NCBI GenBank assembly: GCA_024274785.1
Contig: JAJSAM010000038.1
Span: 1 to 64,000 of the forward strand
Source: Planctomycetota bacterium
GTDB taxonomy: Bacteria; Planctomycetota; JAJSAM01
DNA: 64,000 bases
Reading direction: 5' to 3'
Made by a program: the position numbers and the translations under genes. Of the stretch, positions 15,982-24,267 are shown in pieces (positions within the stretch are counted from its first letter, which is position 1; each line of letters begins with the position of its first letter). Under the pieces are notes generated by a model that saw only the letters and a list, made by a program, of their open reading frames with translations, was not told the origin of the DNA and made no database searches.

Positions 15982-16457
15982 CACGAACAACCCTGATCCT
16001 CGCCTTCGGGCTGATTCTGACGATGCTTCCGATCGAGCCGGCCCGCGCCATGCCCGCCGGGGAAGAGACGGAACCCTCGGCCGGCGAGCCCGCAAAGAAG
16101 CAGGACTTCTTCAATCAGGTCGTGGAAACCAGGAGCACGGCCGGCTAGCGCTATCAGGCCATGCGCGGGGAGCGGCTCGAGAAGCTGAACCGGTCGGCGG
16201 CGCGAGACGCCGGACAGAGCAACCGTGTTCCCGGCTGGAAGCTCACGAGCCGAAAGGAAACTCCTCTGCGCGAAGAGCCGTCGGACACGAAGGGCCTCTA
16301 CATCCTCCTGCTCGTGGGAGTGGGCGTCGTCCTCTCGCTGGCCCTCCGGGTCTTCGCACCGTTCCTGTTCGACCGGGGGCCAAAGCGGGTGAGATCCGGG
16401 GAGCCGATGACCCTCCGCCTCAAACCTCGCGAAGAGAGGAAGTTGCACCGGGCCTGA
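15978..16457 (+). pseudogene. Small exported membrane-anchored protein interrupted by an in-frame TAG
   Basis: From the GTG at 15978, which overlaps the previous stop, the frame encodes a signal peptide ('LILAFGLILTMLPIEPARA'), an acidic segment and '...QVVETRSTAG'. It then meets TAG at 16146 and continues without a frameshift as 'RYQAMRGERLEKLNR' to a C-terminal membrane segment ('LYILLLVGVGVVLSLALRVF') and stop at 16455. The only start codon shortly after the TAG, ATG 16161, has no ribosome site. The two halves look like one protein of about 159 residues: signal, soluble domain, membrane anchor. Possible explanations are a recent nonsense mutation (for example GAG to TAG), a sequencing error, or readthrough. 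It is the last gene of the c-di-GMP-controlled pilus operon. No family is recognised. Confidence 0.6.
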
Positions 16458-16474
16458 CTTGATACGATCCCGGC

Positions 16475-17125
16475 ATGAACACTTCGGACATCGCCGGAAC
16501 CATCGACCACACGAACCTGCGACCCGACGCATCGACGGCGGACATCCGCCAGCTCGCGGAGGACGCGCTCTCCCACGGTTTCAAGACGGTCTGCACGGAC
16601 TCACGGCACCTCCCTCTCCTCGCCCGCATCGTGGCTGGCTCGGAGGTGCTCGTCTGCTCCGTCGCCGGTTTTCCGCTCGGCACCGCGCACGCCTCGGTCA
16701 AGGCGTTCGAGGCCGAACGCGCGGTTGAACTCGGTGCGGGTGAAGTGGATATGGTCCTCTCCGTCGCCGATGTCCTGGCCGGCGAATTCGACCGGGTCAG
16801 GAGCGAGATCCGCCTCGTGCGTAACGCCATTTCCGGGGCCACCCTGAAGGTCATCATCGAATGCGGCCTGCTTTCAAACGACCAGAAGCGCGCCGCCGCC
16901 CGGGTGGTCGCCGAAGCGGGCGCCGATTTCGTGAAGACGTCGACCGGTTTCGGATACGGGGGAGCGACGGTGGAGGATGTCGTCCTGCTCCGGAACGAGG
17001 TCGGTCCCGATTTCGGGGTGAAGGCTTCCGGAGGCATCCGCAACCGCGATCAGGCCGTGGCGCTGTTGAAGGCCGGCGCCAATCGGCTCGGCACCTCCGC
17101 GGGCGTCGCGATCGTCACGGCCTGA
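16475..17125 (+). CDS. deoC: Deoxyribose-phosphate aldolase
   Basis: 216 residues, the normal bacterial length. It starts 'IAGTIDHTNLRPDAS', as DeoC usually does. The Schiff-base lysine is in 'ADFVKTSTGF', the second catalytic lysine in 'DFGVKASGGIRNRDQA', and 'LKVIIECGLL' is the strand carrying conserved Glu and Cys positions. It cleaves 2-deoxyribose 5-phosphate to glyceraldehyde 3-phosphate and acetaldehyde, the last step of deoxynucleoside salvage. That fits the nucleoside ABC importer upstream. It overlaps the convergent membrane-protein gene by 11 bases at the 3' end. Confidence 0.93.
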   Translation: MNTSDIAGTIDHTNLRPDASTADIRQLAEDALSHGFKTVCTDSRHLPLLARIVAGSEVLVCSVAGFPLGTAHASVKAFEAERAVELGAGEVDMVLSVADVLAGEFDRVRSEIRLVRNAISGATLKVIIECGLLSNDQKRAAARVVAEAGADFVKTSTGFGYGGATVEDVVLLRNEVGPDFGVKASGGIRNRDQAVALLKAGANRLGTSAGVAIVTA

Positions 17126-19343
17126 ACGGGACATGCGCCGGTCCTGCCAGATCCGGAGCGCGCCCGCTTCTCAGTCGGGCTTTCACCAGCGAGATCCCGC
17201 AGAACGCCGCGCCGAGGAGTGACACGATCAGGCCCCATCGACTCGCCGCCGGGGTGAACTCCAACTCCACGCGATGCTTGCCCGCGGGGATCGGAACGGC
17301 CATTCCGGTCAGGTTCACCCTCTGGCACGGCGCCGGGACGCCGTCCACCGTCGCGCTCCAGAACGGGTAGTACTTCTCCGCGACATAGAGCCACCCCGCA
17401 CTGGTGGCGGTGACGGAGTAGGCAAGGAGATTCGGATTCCCGCTCTCCTCGGCCGAAACGGAATCCTCCGAGGCGGAATCCTCCAAGGCGGGCGCTCCCC
17501 CGGCCGACGCCCGCGCGGCATCACCGGGAAAGAGCAACACCCTGCTCCAGTCTCCCAGCTCGTGGACGACATCCTCGTCCGGAACGTTTTCACGGAACTC
17601 GCGAATCACGAGGCCCCTGCCCACCGGCCAGACGAGGCTGAGGATCCTGAGGGGGAGGATCGGCTGGTCCCACCCGGCCTCCCTGCCCGTCATCCCGAGC
17701 ACGGTGGAGCGGATGTCCATCCAGAAGTACATCCGGTTCGATTCGCTTTCGAGGGCGTCTCGATACCAGCGCGTGTCGAGAGCGCTGATCGCCCGGAGGG
17801 TCCGCCACCCCGATCGTTCGAGGTTCGGGTACGGGCCGGGACCGATCACGAGCACGCGGTGCGGCCGAGCGTCCTCGGGCAGATCTCCAGCCCAATCCCT
17901 CAGGTACTCGTCGTCGTCCATCGAGCGAACCGGCGGTATCCCCGAGATCAGCACGCAGGCAGTGATGGCGACCGGCAGGAGGATCGCCACCCTGCGTCCG
18001 CGCAAAGCGAACCACAGGCCCGCGCCGACCAGCACCAGGCCGAAAAGGCCCCTGAAGATCGCCGGCAACGAGACGGCGCGGAATTGATCGGAGCCGTCCG
18101 TGCGTCCGGGCTCCATCGCGAAACCGTGGAGCAGCAGCAGGGCTCCCCAGAGCAGCAGGAACAGCAGAACACCCGCGAGGATGAGCGACCGGCGCCTGTT
18201 CTCCGCGACCATGAACACCGCGGTACCCAGACCGGCGAGCACGGCGAAGGCGAACGTCGTCAGCAACAGCGCCCGCCCGAAAACCTGCCCCATCGTGAAC
18301 AGGGAGAGTCCGGTCAGGAATCGTGAGACCGGGTTCCAGATGCCCATGGCGAGCAGGACGCCGAACACCGCGGTCAAGAGCCAGAAGATCATGCCCCGCC
18401 GGCCGGAGCAGACGCCGAGCAGAACGAGGAAGAGGACGCCGGCCCCTCCGGCCGCCACGAACTCGTGGGAGAGCGGCGCACCGGCCCAGTATCCCTCCGG
18501 CAGGTAGCCGAGGGCGCCGGGAAAAACCAGGCCCACGAGGTCGATCGGCCGCGCCGATATCAAGTCACCGGGCGGACTCGATAGAGGATCGACCTCGGCG
18601 ATGCCGGCGAACTCGAGCGTGGCGCCCCACTGCACGGCGCTGACGGCGACGGCGAGGGCGAGGGCGGCGAGCAGCCGGCCGCCGCACCGGAGCCGATGGG
18701 GATATCGAGCCCCCTCGCAGACGCCGTACGCCAGGAGCACCGGCAGCAGGAAGCACCAGAGGCGCCCGTCCCCCGAGATCAGTCCCATCCCCAGAGTCAG
18801 ACCGGCGAGGGCGATGCCTCCCTCCTCTCCCCGCGCGGCGCGGCGCAGGCCGAAGAAGACGAACGGCAGCCAGGCGGCCGGCCACACCAGGGAGAGCTGC
18901 CCCCCGATGCTCCGGGCGATCATGTAGTCTGAGAGCACGTAAATCACCGCGGCGGCGGCGGCGGCGGTCGCGTTGGCGGTCAGGGCCCGAACCAGGAGAA
19001 ACATGCCGAGGGCCGCGATAAGAAGGTGCAGGATCGAACTCCAGGTCCAGGCCGCTCCCGCCGGAAGGATTGCGAAGAGTGCGATGGCGGGGTTCAGCAG
19101 TCCGTGGGACCAGGCCGCCGCGGCGGTATACCCGCCTCCGTACTCGGGCAGAAACCACGGGTAGTGCCCGGCGGAAAGGTAGTCGCCAAACCGCTCATAG
19201 AGCACGGACTGGCCGAGGACGGCCTGCCCGATCGTCGGATCCGCGACGAAGGCACCGCCGAACGCGGATCCGCCGAAGAGGGCCAACAAGACCAGGAGGA
19301 GGCCGAAGAGGAGCAGGGTCGCGGATTTCACACCGCAAAGCAT
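17115..19343 (-). CDS. YfhO-like polytopic membrane protein
   Basis: 742 residues with about 12 hydrophobic segments in the first two thirds and a soluble C-terminal domain. The architecture matches YfhO/DUF2723-like proteins related to GT-C glycosyltransferases: a first periplasmic loop with acidic and aromatic residues ('FGDYLSAGHYPWFLPEYGGG') and a C-terminal beta domain ending 'YYPFWSATVDGVPAP' and 'VPIPAGKHRVELEFTP', a phrase characteristic of YfhO. Such proteins are implicated in glycosylating envelope polymers. The start is uncertain: the ATG at 19343, or a GTG four codons later, which would give a more typical 'KSATLLL' membrane start. It converges with deoC. Confidence 0.7.
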   Translation of the reverse strand: MLCGVKSATLLLFGLLLVLLALFGGSAFGGAFVADPTIGQAVLGQSVLYERFGDYLSAGHYPWFLPEYGGGYTAAAAWSHGLLNPAIALFAILPAGAAWTWSSILHLLIAALGMFLLVRALTANATAAAAAAVIYVLSDYMIARSIGGQLSLVWPAAWLPFVFFGLRRAARGEEGGIALAGLTLGMGLISGDGRLWCFLLPVLLAYGVCEGARYPHRLRCGGRLLAALALAVAVSAVQWGATLEFAGIAEVDPLSSPPGDLISARPIDLVGLVFPGALGYLPEGYWAGAPLSHEFVAAGGAGVLFLVLLGVCSGRRGMIFWLLTAVFGVLLAMGIWNPVSRFLTGLSLFTMGQVFGRALLLTTFAFAVLAGLGTAVFMVAENRRRSLILAGVLLFLLLWGALLLLHGFAMEPGRTDGSDQFRAVSLPAIFRGLFGLVLVGAGLWFALRGRRVAILLPVAITACVLISGIPPVRSMDDDEYLRDWAGDLPEDARPHRVLVIGPGPYPNLERSGWRTLRAISALDTRWYRDALESESNRMYFWMDIRSTVLGMTGREAGWDQPILPLRILSLVWPVGRGLVIREFRENVPDEDVVHELGDWSRVLLFPGDAARASAGGAPALEDSASEDSVSAEESGNPNLLAYSVTATSAGWLYVAEKYYPFWSATVDGVPAPCQRVNLTGMAVPIPAGKHRVELEFTPAASRWGLIVSLLGAAFCGISLVKARLRSGRAPDLAGPAHVPFRP

Positions 19344-19418
19344 AGCCAGTGAGCGCCGGGCGGCGAGGGTTATCGCCTGAGAAGAGGGATGACCGTGCCG
19401 CAGCCGTCGGTCCTGCCG

Positions 19419-19967
19419 TCACTGATTCACTGATCCCGCTTCCGGAACCTTGTCCCCATACGATCGAAACCGCCCCTCCGCATGCATCGCCCCCTTCCGC
19501 ACGTACTCCTCCGCGGCGAAGAGAATCAGCTGCTCCACATCCTGGTCCGTGACCCGGCGGACGATCCTGCCCGGCATGCCGAGAACCAGGGATCGGGGCG
19601 GGATGACCTGGCCCTCGGTGATCACCGCACCGGCACCGATGATCGACTCCCTGCCGATGATCGAACCGGAGAGAAGGATCGCCCCCATTCCGATCAGGCA
19701 GCGGTCCTCGATCACCTTTCCGTGGAGGATGGCGCGGTGGCCGACGGTGACGTCCTCGCCGACCTCGGAGGGAACTCCCGGATCGGGGTGCACCATGGTC
19801 AGATCCTGGATGTTCGTGCGAGCGCCGATGCGGATGGAGGCATCGTCACCCCGCAGAACGCAGCCGAACCACACGCTCGCCCCGGCGCCGAGGGTCACCT
19901 CACCCAGCACCGCGGCGTTCTCGGCGACGAAGGCATCCCCCAGACGATCGACTCGGCCTATGACCAC
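19419..19967 (-). CDS. Gamma carbonic anhydrase family protein (YrdA/PaaY-like)
   Basis: 182 residues of left-handed beta-helix hexapeptide repeats. The zinc-ligand histidines are visible: one in 'LTMVHPDPG' and two in 'VGHRAILHG', spaced as in the family. 'GMGAILLSGSIIG' and 'GAGAVITEGQVIP' are typical coils, and the C-terminal helix 'EQLILFAAEEYVRKGAMH' packs against the helix. I chose GTG 19967 as the start because the longer open frame upstream lies entirely inside the CPBP gene and has no homology-like content. It overlaps that gene by 10 bases. These proteins can be carbonic anhydrases or acyl-transferase relatives, and activity is not certain. Confidence 0.85.
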   Translation of the reverse strand: MVIGRVDRLGDAFVAENAAVLGEVTLGAGASVWFGCVLRGDDASIRIGARTNIQDLTMVHPDPGVPSEVGEDVTVGHRAILHGKVIEDRCLIGMGAILLSGSIIGRESIIGAGAVITEGQVIPPRSLVLGMPGRIVRRVTDQDVEQLILFAAEEYVRKGAMHAEGRFRSYGDKVPEAGSVNQ

Positions 19968-20728
19968 GTCGCCCCCACGAAGGTCCAGCCGTTGAAGATG
20001 GCGTGAAAGGTGATGGGCGCGACCAGGGTGCCGGTCCGTTCGTAGGCATAGGCGAGCGCGAAGCCGAGCACGAAGATCGCCGGATACGTCTGGGGAGGAT
20101 GCACCAGCGTAAACAGCGCGGCAGAGGCGGTCATGGCCAGTCCCGGACCGATCTTGTTCCGGAATGCGGGGTAGAGCAGGCCGCGGAAGAGTACTTCCTC
20201 GCAGAGCGGCGCCAGCGCGACCGCGCAGAGGAAAAAAATGACCGGCTCCGCCCGGAGGTCGGTGAGCACCTGCTGCTCCTGCCACTCGTGACCGAGTGCG
20301 TTCAGGATTTGGCTCCAGGCCACCAGGGTGAGCGCGACGAGAGGAAACGTCGCCAACCAGGCGCCCGCGCCGGCCAGGACGCCGAGCGCCCGCGACCCAT
20401 GCTCCTCGCGCCGCCGGAGAACGAGTTCATAGACGGCCAGCGTGATCCCGCCGGTGCCGAGGAAAGAGAAGAGGTAGATCAATGCCTTGTCACGGATTCC
20501 AAGCCCCCCCGCAACTCCACCCATCATGGTCTGGATGATGAGATAGGCGAGGAAGATCACCAGCACCAGGCTGATCGGGAATCGCATCACCGGAGGTGGG
20601 CCCACCGGGAGGAGTTCCCGGCCGCGGATCCGCATCACGAGCCACACGAGGAACAACACCGAGCCGCTCAGGAAGACCGGCAGGATCTCGACTCCAATCC
20701 GTGGTGTCTCGGCCGCGAGGAGGATCAC
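19958..20728 (-). CDS. CPBP (Abi/CAAX-type) intramembrane metalloprotease
   Basis: 256 residues, about seven membrane segments. The CPBP motifs are all present: 'APLCEEVLFRGLL' (EExxxR), 'AALFTLVHPPQTYPAIFVLG' (His in motif 2) and 'VAPITFHAIFNG' (His plus Asn in motif 3). Such proteases cleave prenylated peptides or membrane proteins, or have roles in immunity and sigma-factor control. The substrate is unknown here. The start overlaps the yjbQ stop by four bases and the 3' end overlaps the gamma carbonic anhydrase gene, so it is part of the operon led by the hexulose-phosphate synthase fusion. Confidence 0.85.
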   Translation of the reverse strand: MILLAAETPRIGVEILPVFLSGSVLFLVWLVMRIRGRELLPVGPPPVMRFPISLVLVIFLAYLIIQTMMGGVAGGLGIRDKALIYLFSFLGTGGITLAVYELVLRRREEHGSRALGVLAGAGAWLATFPLVALTLVAWSQILNALGHEWQEQQVLTDLRAEPVIFFLCAVALAPLCEEVLFRGLLYPAFRNKIGPGLAMTASAALFTLVHPPQTYPAIFVLGFALAYAYERTGTLVAPITFHAIFNGWTFVGATWS

Positions 20729-21120
20729 CCTTTCAGTACCTTCACGTGCACCCGCCGCCTCCTGGGCCCGTCGTATTCACAAAAGAAGACCCCCTGCCAG
20801 GTTCCGAGGACGAGTTTGCCCCCGGCGATCGGGATCGGCTGGCAGGCGCCGGTGAGGATCGACTTGATGTGGGAATCGGAGTTGCCTTCCGCGTGACGAA
20901 ACTCCGGACTCACGGGAACCAGCATCGCGAGGTGGTTCAGGAAGTCGGACTTGACGGTGGGGTCGGCGTTCTCGTTGATCGTGATGGCCGCGGTCGTATG
21001 CGGGCAGTAGACGTAGGCCATTCCCTCGCGCACCCCGCTCTCCGCGACGATCGCAGCCACCTCGCGGGAGATGTCCACGAGTTCGGTCCGCCTGGAGGTC
21101 GGGACCGTGAAGGTCTCCAC
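20725..21120 (-). CDS. yjbQ: YjbQ/UPF0047 family protein, secondary thiamine-phosphate synthase-like
   Basis: 131 residues, the usual length. The conserved centre 'VYCPHTTAAITINENADPTV' contains the His and Glu residues typical of the family. 'FLNHLAMLVP', 'GNSDSHIKSILTG' and 'GTWQGVFFCEYDGPR' are also characteristic. YjbQ has weak thiamine phosphate synthase activity in E. coli, and the family function is otherwise unsettled. Placement directly after thiG fits a thiamine-related role and might compensate if a canonical thiE is absent. Starts at GTG overlapping the thiG stop (TAGTG). Confidence 0.88.
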   Translation of the reverse strand: METFTVPTSRRTELVDISREVAAIVAESGVREGMAYVYCPHTTAAITINENADPTVKSDFLNHLAMLVPVSPEFRHAEGNSDSHIKSILTGACQPIPIAGGKLVLGTWQGVFFCEYDGPRRRRVHVKVLKG

Positions 21121-21899
21121 TATTCGATCACTCCGTTCACCGGGGACGAGGCCCGCGCATAACGGCGCTTTTCGATCCGCCCCGCGAGGTACGCCAGGCG
21201 GCCTGACTCGCAGGCCAGCGCCATCGCCCTCGCCATCATCGCCGGGTCCTTCGCCAACGCCACACCGGTGTTCATCAGGACGCCCCCGGCGCCGAGTTCC
21301 ATGGCGATGGACGTGTCGGAGGCAGTGCCGACGCCCGCATCCACGATGATCGGCACTCCGGCCCGCTCCAGGATGATCTGGATGTTCTGCGGGTTCAGGA
21401 TTCCCTGGCCGGTGCCGATCGGGGAGCCGAGTGGCATCACCACCGCCGCTCCCTCATCCTCGAGCCGTTTCGCCATCACCGGGTCGTCGGACGTATAGGC
21501 CATGACCGTGAAGTCCTCCGCCACGAGGATCCGCAACGCTTCGAGCGTGGCCACCGGATCAGGCAGGAGGGTCTTCTCGTCGGCGAGTACCTCGAGTTTG
21601 ATCAGGTCCGAGAAGCCGAATTCCCGTGCCAGGCGCGCCGTGCGAACCGCATCGGCGGCGGTGTAGCACCCGGCGGTGTTCGGCAGGATGGTGATCCTGT
21701 CGGTATCGATGTAGTCGAGGAGCGTCGGCTCGTCAGTCTGCCCGAGGTTCACCCGCCGGATAGCCACGGTCGCCATCTGGATTCCGGTGACGGCGAAGGC
21801 CTCACGCATCACCTCGAGATCGGCGTACTTCCCGGTCCCGAGAATGAGACGGTTGGTCAGTTCGTACTTTCCGAAGCGGAGCGGTGCGGTGTCCATCAT
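21120..21899 (-). CDS. thiG: Thiazole synthase
   Basis: 259 residues, full length. ThiG makes the thiazole phosphate of thiamine from 1-deoxyxylulose 5-phosphate, dehydroglycine and ThiS-thiocarboxylate. The catalytic lysine is in '[11 protein letters not shown]'. '[17 protein letters not shown]', '[20 protein letters not shown]', '[13 protein letters not shown]' and '[19 protein letters not shown]' are standard ThiG motifs. It overlaps thiS by four bases on one side and yjbQ by one base on the other. The operon organisation thiS-thiG-yjbQ supports the call. Confidence 0.95.
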   Translation of the reverse strand: MMDTAPLRFGKYELTNRLILGTGKYADLEVMREAFAVTGIQMATVAIRRVNLGQTDEPTLLDYIDTDRITILPNTAGCYTAADAVRTARLAREFGFSDLIKLEVLADEKTLLPDPVATLEALRILVAEDFTVMAYTSDDPVMAKRLEDEGAAVVMPLGSPIGTGQGILNPQNIQIILERAGVPIIVDAGVGTASDTSIAMELGAGGVLMNTGVALAKDPAMMARAMALACESGRLAYLAGRIEKRRYARASSPVNGVIE

Positions 21900-22096
21900 C
21901 CTCCCCCGACCATCGTTACGATTTCGAGTTGATCGTCCTCGCGAAGGACGCGCGATCCGTGCTCGCTCTTCGGCACGATCTCTGTGTTGACTTCCACGGC
22001 GATGCGCCCGCCATCGATGCCGAGCATCGGAAGGAGCGCGGCGACGGTGGTTCCCGAGGGGACCTCCCGCTCCTCGCCGTTGACCTTGAGTTTCAC
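21896..22096 (-). CDS. thiS: Sulfur carrier protein ThiS
   Basis: 66 residues, a ubiquitin-like sulfur carrier. It begins '[20 protein letters not shown]', has '[14 protein letters not shown]' and ends in the diglycine needed for thiocarboxylate formation ('VTMVGGG'). It starts at GTG 22096, overlapping the stop of the upstream fusion gene (GTGA), and its stop overlaps the thiG start. It is missing from simple long-frame scans because an upstream open frame masks its start. Confidence 0.92.
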   Translation of the reverse strand: MKLKVNGEEREVPSGTTVAALLPMLGIDGGRIAVEVNTEIVPKSEHGSRVLREDDQLEIVTMVGGG

Positions 22097-23379
22097 TGCT
22101 TCTCCCAACGGTAGATCTGCGCCACCTGGTTCAGCGTGGAGCCGTCGTCTATCTCCTTGCGAATCCGGTTCTCTTTCTCGAGGCAGTCCATCGCCCGGTT
22201 GGCGTATTCCGCGGCTTTCTGCCGCGGCAGAACCATGACACCGTCGTCGTCGCCGACGATCCAGTCGCCGGGGAAGACGCGCACACCGGCGATCATCACC
22301 GGCACGTTCTCTTCGCCGAAACCCTTCGGCTCGCCGGCATGCGAAACGATCTGCCGCGAGAATGCGGGAAAACCGAGGCGTTTGATCTCGATCGTGTCGC
22401 GGATGGCCCCGTCGATGACCACCCCCGCGATTCCCTGCTGGATGGAAGAGTGGGTGGCGAGTTCGCCCCACATCGCCGGGGGCACGCCGCCGGCGTCGAT
22501 GACGAGCACGCTGCCCTCCGGCGCATTGTCGATGGCCTCGACCGGTTTCGCCCAATCTCCCGGCGCCGTCCGCACCGTGAAAGCCGGCCCCACCGCCTTC
22601 GCTCCCGCGACCACCGGGCGGATCCCGTCGAGACAGCGCATCCGATGGGCACCGTCCGAAATGTTCGGAGTGGAGACCGCCAGGAGGATTTCGCGGATTT
22701 CGTCGCCGGTCGCCCGCTTGAAGAGGGTGGTCTCGACACTGATCCCCTCCTCCATCGCACGCAGGAGGGTCCTCGTCGCCTCCGCGGGATCCTCCGCCTT
22801 GTTGATGGCCCCACCGACGATCACGATCGCCGCGCCCGCCAGGACCGCCTTCGCCGCGGTTTCGGAGTTGATCCCGCCGGCGACGGCCACGGGGATGCTC
22901 ACCGCGGCGGAGACCTCCCGCAGAGTCTCGAACGGATCAAGGCCCTCCATCTGGTCGTCGATCGGGCAGTGGATGCCGACGACGTGGGCTCCCAGGGCCT
23001 CGAGTTCAACCGCCCGGGCCACCGGATCAGCGATGCCGAGCAGGTCGACCTCGACCTCGAATCCGTAGTTGGCACCGGTCTCCACGCACTCCCGGATGGT
23101 CGCGTCGGAGGCGGCGGCCATCACGGTGCCGAACGTGGCGCCGGCCTTGGCCGCACCTTCCATCTCCGTGCGGCCGGCATCCATCGTCTTGGTGTCGCAG
23201 ACGATGGGCACGTTCGGGAACTCGCGTTTCAGGGCCCGGACCGCTTCCAGGCCTTCCGATTTGAGCAATGGTGTTCCGACCTCCAGAATGTCGACTCCTC
23301 CATCGACCGCGGCTCGCGCGCAACGGAGAGCTTCCGAGAGATTCATGAAGTCGAGGGCAACCTGCAAGCGGGCTTTCAT
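22093..23379 (-). CDS. 3-hexulose-6-phosphate synthase fused to an RraA-like aldolase domain
   Basis: 428 residues in two domains. Residues 1-210 are a 3-hexulose-6-phosphate synthase: '[17 protein letters not shown]', '[15 protein letters not shown]', '[22 protein letters not shown]' (read as two motifs) and '[12 protein letters not shown]'. Residues about 220-420 are RraA-like: '[18 protein letters not shown]', '[18 protein letters not shown]' and '[14 protein letters not shown]' with the Gly-x-Arg-Asp site of HMG/CHA-type aldolases. HPS condenses formaldehyde with ribulose 5-phosphate, and such HPS-RraA fusions are known from some archaea. Here the gene leads the thiamine operon, which is unexpected, and no phospho-hexuloisomerase is in the window. 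Good ribosome site (CGGAGG). Reaction of the second domain is uncertain. Confidence 0.82.
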   Translation of the reverse strand: MKARLQVALDFMNLSEALRCARAAVDGGVDILEVGTPLLKSEGLEAVRALKREFPNVPIVCDTKTMDAGRTEMEGAAKAGATFGTVMAAASDATIRECVETGANYGFEVEVDLLGIADPVARAVELEALGAHVVGIHCPIDDQMEGLDPFETLREVSAAVSIPVAVAGGINSETAAKAVLAGAAIVIVGGAINKAEDPAEATRTLLRAMEEGISVETTLFKRATGDEIREILLAVSTPNISDGAHRMRCLDGIRPVVAGAKAVGPAFTVRTAPGDWAKPVEAIDNAPEGSVLVIDAGGVPPAMWGELATHSSIQQGIAGVVIDGAIRDTIEIKRLGFPAFSRQIVSHAGEPKGFGEENVPVMIAGVRVFPGDWIVGDDDGVMVLPRQKAAEYANRAMDCLEKENRIRKEIDDGSTLNQVAQIYRWEKQ

Positions 23380-23654
23380 AGGGCCTCCGGGACTGGTCTC
23401 GGCATCCTATCCGGCTCGCTGATATTTGGAGCAGGAGTAAAGCGACGAGCGCGTCATTTTTCCGACGGTGACCGCAGACCGCACGGGACGAGTGGAATTG
23501 CTGGCGTAGCCTGAGGATCGTGCTACAAGAATGTTCGCTTCGAGAAGAGCCGAACCGGAATCGAGGCCGGCAGGGCGCTCATCACGGCCGCAGGATTCGG
23601 AGCAGGACCGCCGGATCCTCGCGGTCTTCCCGAGCAGACAGGATGGACCGGAAC

Positions 23655-24089
23655 ATGAAATTGTCGGACCCGATCACCGAGAGACTGCTGAATCTCATAT
23701 TCTCCTGCCTCGCTCACAGTGATATGGGCGGGGGTTTCGATGAAGACGACTTCGCGAGCGGCATCGACGATGGCGACGTCGACTTCGATGACGATGATGA
23801 CGAGGATGACGAGGAAGAGGAAGAGGAAGGTGACGCCTCGGACGAGGTTGATACCGAAGAAGAAGACGAGCTGCAGGACGACGACATCTTCGACCTCGAC
23901 GACGATGAATTCGAAGGAGAGGAAGAGGAAGACGTCCCCGAGGATGTCGACGCCAGTGATCTGGATGAGCAAGTCGAAGAGGACTGGGACGAAGACCTCG
24001 AGGATGACGACGGTCTGGCCGACGACGAATTCGCTGACGATGACGGCTTCGACGTGGACGGCTTCGATCTGGACGATGAGGACGACTGA
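23655..24089 (+). CDS. Extremely acidic small protein upstream of nusA
   Basis: About 144 residues if started at ATG 23655 (ATG 23643 is equally possible). The first 30 residues are ordinary ('MKLSDPITERLLNLIFSCL'), then the protein becomes more than half Asp and Glu to the end, with long runs of both. It has almost no basic residues after residue 15. It has no recognisable domain. The position is where rimP usually stands before nusA, but the sequence is not RimP. Acidic tails of this kind occur in RNA polymerase delta subunits, histone-like chaperones and calcium-binding proteins, so a nucleic-acid mimic or chaperone role is conceivable but unproven. It could also be a low-complexity artefact. 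It is separated from nusA by a terminator-like hairpin. Confidence 0.5.
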   Translation: MKLSDPITERLLNLIFSCLAHSDMGGGFDEDDFASGIDDGDVDFDDDDDEDDEEEEEEGDASDEVDTEEEDELQDDDIFDLDDDEFEGEEEEDVPEDVDASDLDEQVEEDWDEDLEDDDGLADDEFADDDGFDVDGFDLDDEDD

Positions 24090-24182
24090 CCAGAGTCCGA
24101 CTCGTTCCCTAATTTACTTGACCCTTTCAGGCCGGGCGCGAGAAGATTCGCTGTTACCCTTTTTGCGTGGCTGGCCTCGCGG

Positions 24183-24210
24183 AAAAGTGGGCTCGACCCA
24201 CTTTTTCTTC
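24183..24210 (+). terminator. Intrinsic terminator or attenuator in the nusA leader
   Basis: A perfect 9-bp stem, AAAAGTGGG (24183-24191) pairing with CCCACTTTT (24197-24205) around a 5-base loop CTCGA, is followed by a T-rich tract (TTCTTCGTTT). It sits 57 bases before the nusA start and after the acidic gene. Similar hairpins stand before rimP-nusA operons in many bacteria, where NusA can promote termination in its own leader. Here rimP is absent. TTGACC at 24118 is a possible -35 element for a promoter between the acidic gene and this hairpin, but a matching -10 box is not clear. Confidence 0.75.
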
Positions 24211-24267
24211 GTTTAGGACCAGTCCGTCGCTGGAAAGGAACCGCGGAGTTCAGGCGGGGGAGCGCGT

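Noticed and set aside
16146-16148. Pyrrolysine or other recoding at the in-frame TAG
   Set aside because: No pyrrolysine gene or downstream recoding hairpin is visible in the window, and a second split gene uses TAA. Mutation or error is simpler.
19968-20285. N-terminal extension of the gamma carbonic anhydrase frame
   Set aside because: It lies wholly within the CPBP protease gene in another frame and has shadow-like composition. GTG 19967 gives the normal length.
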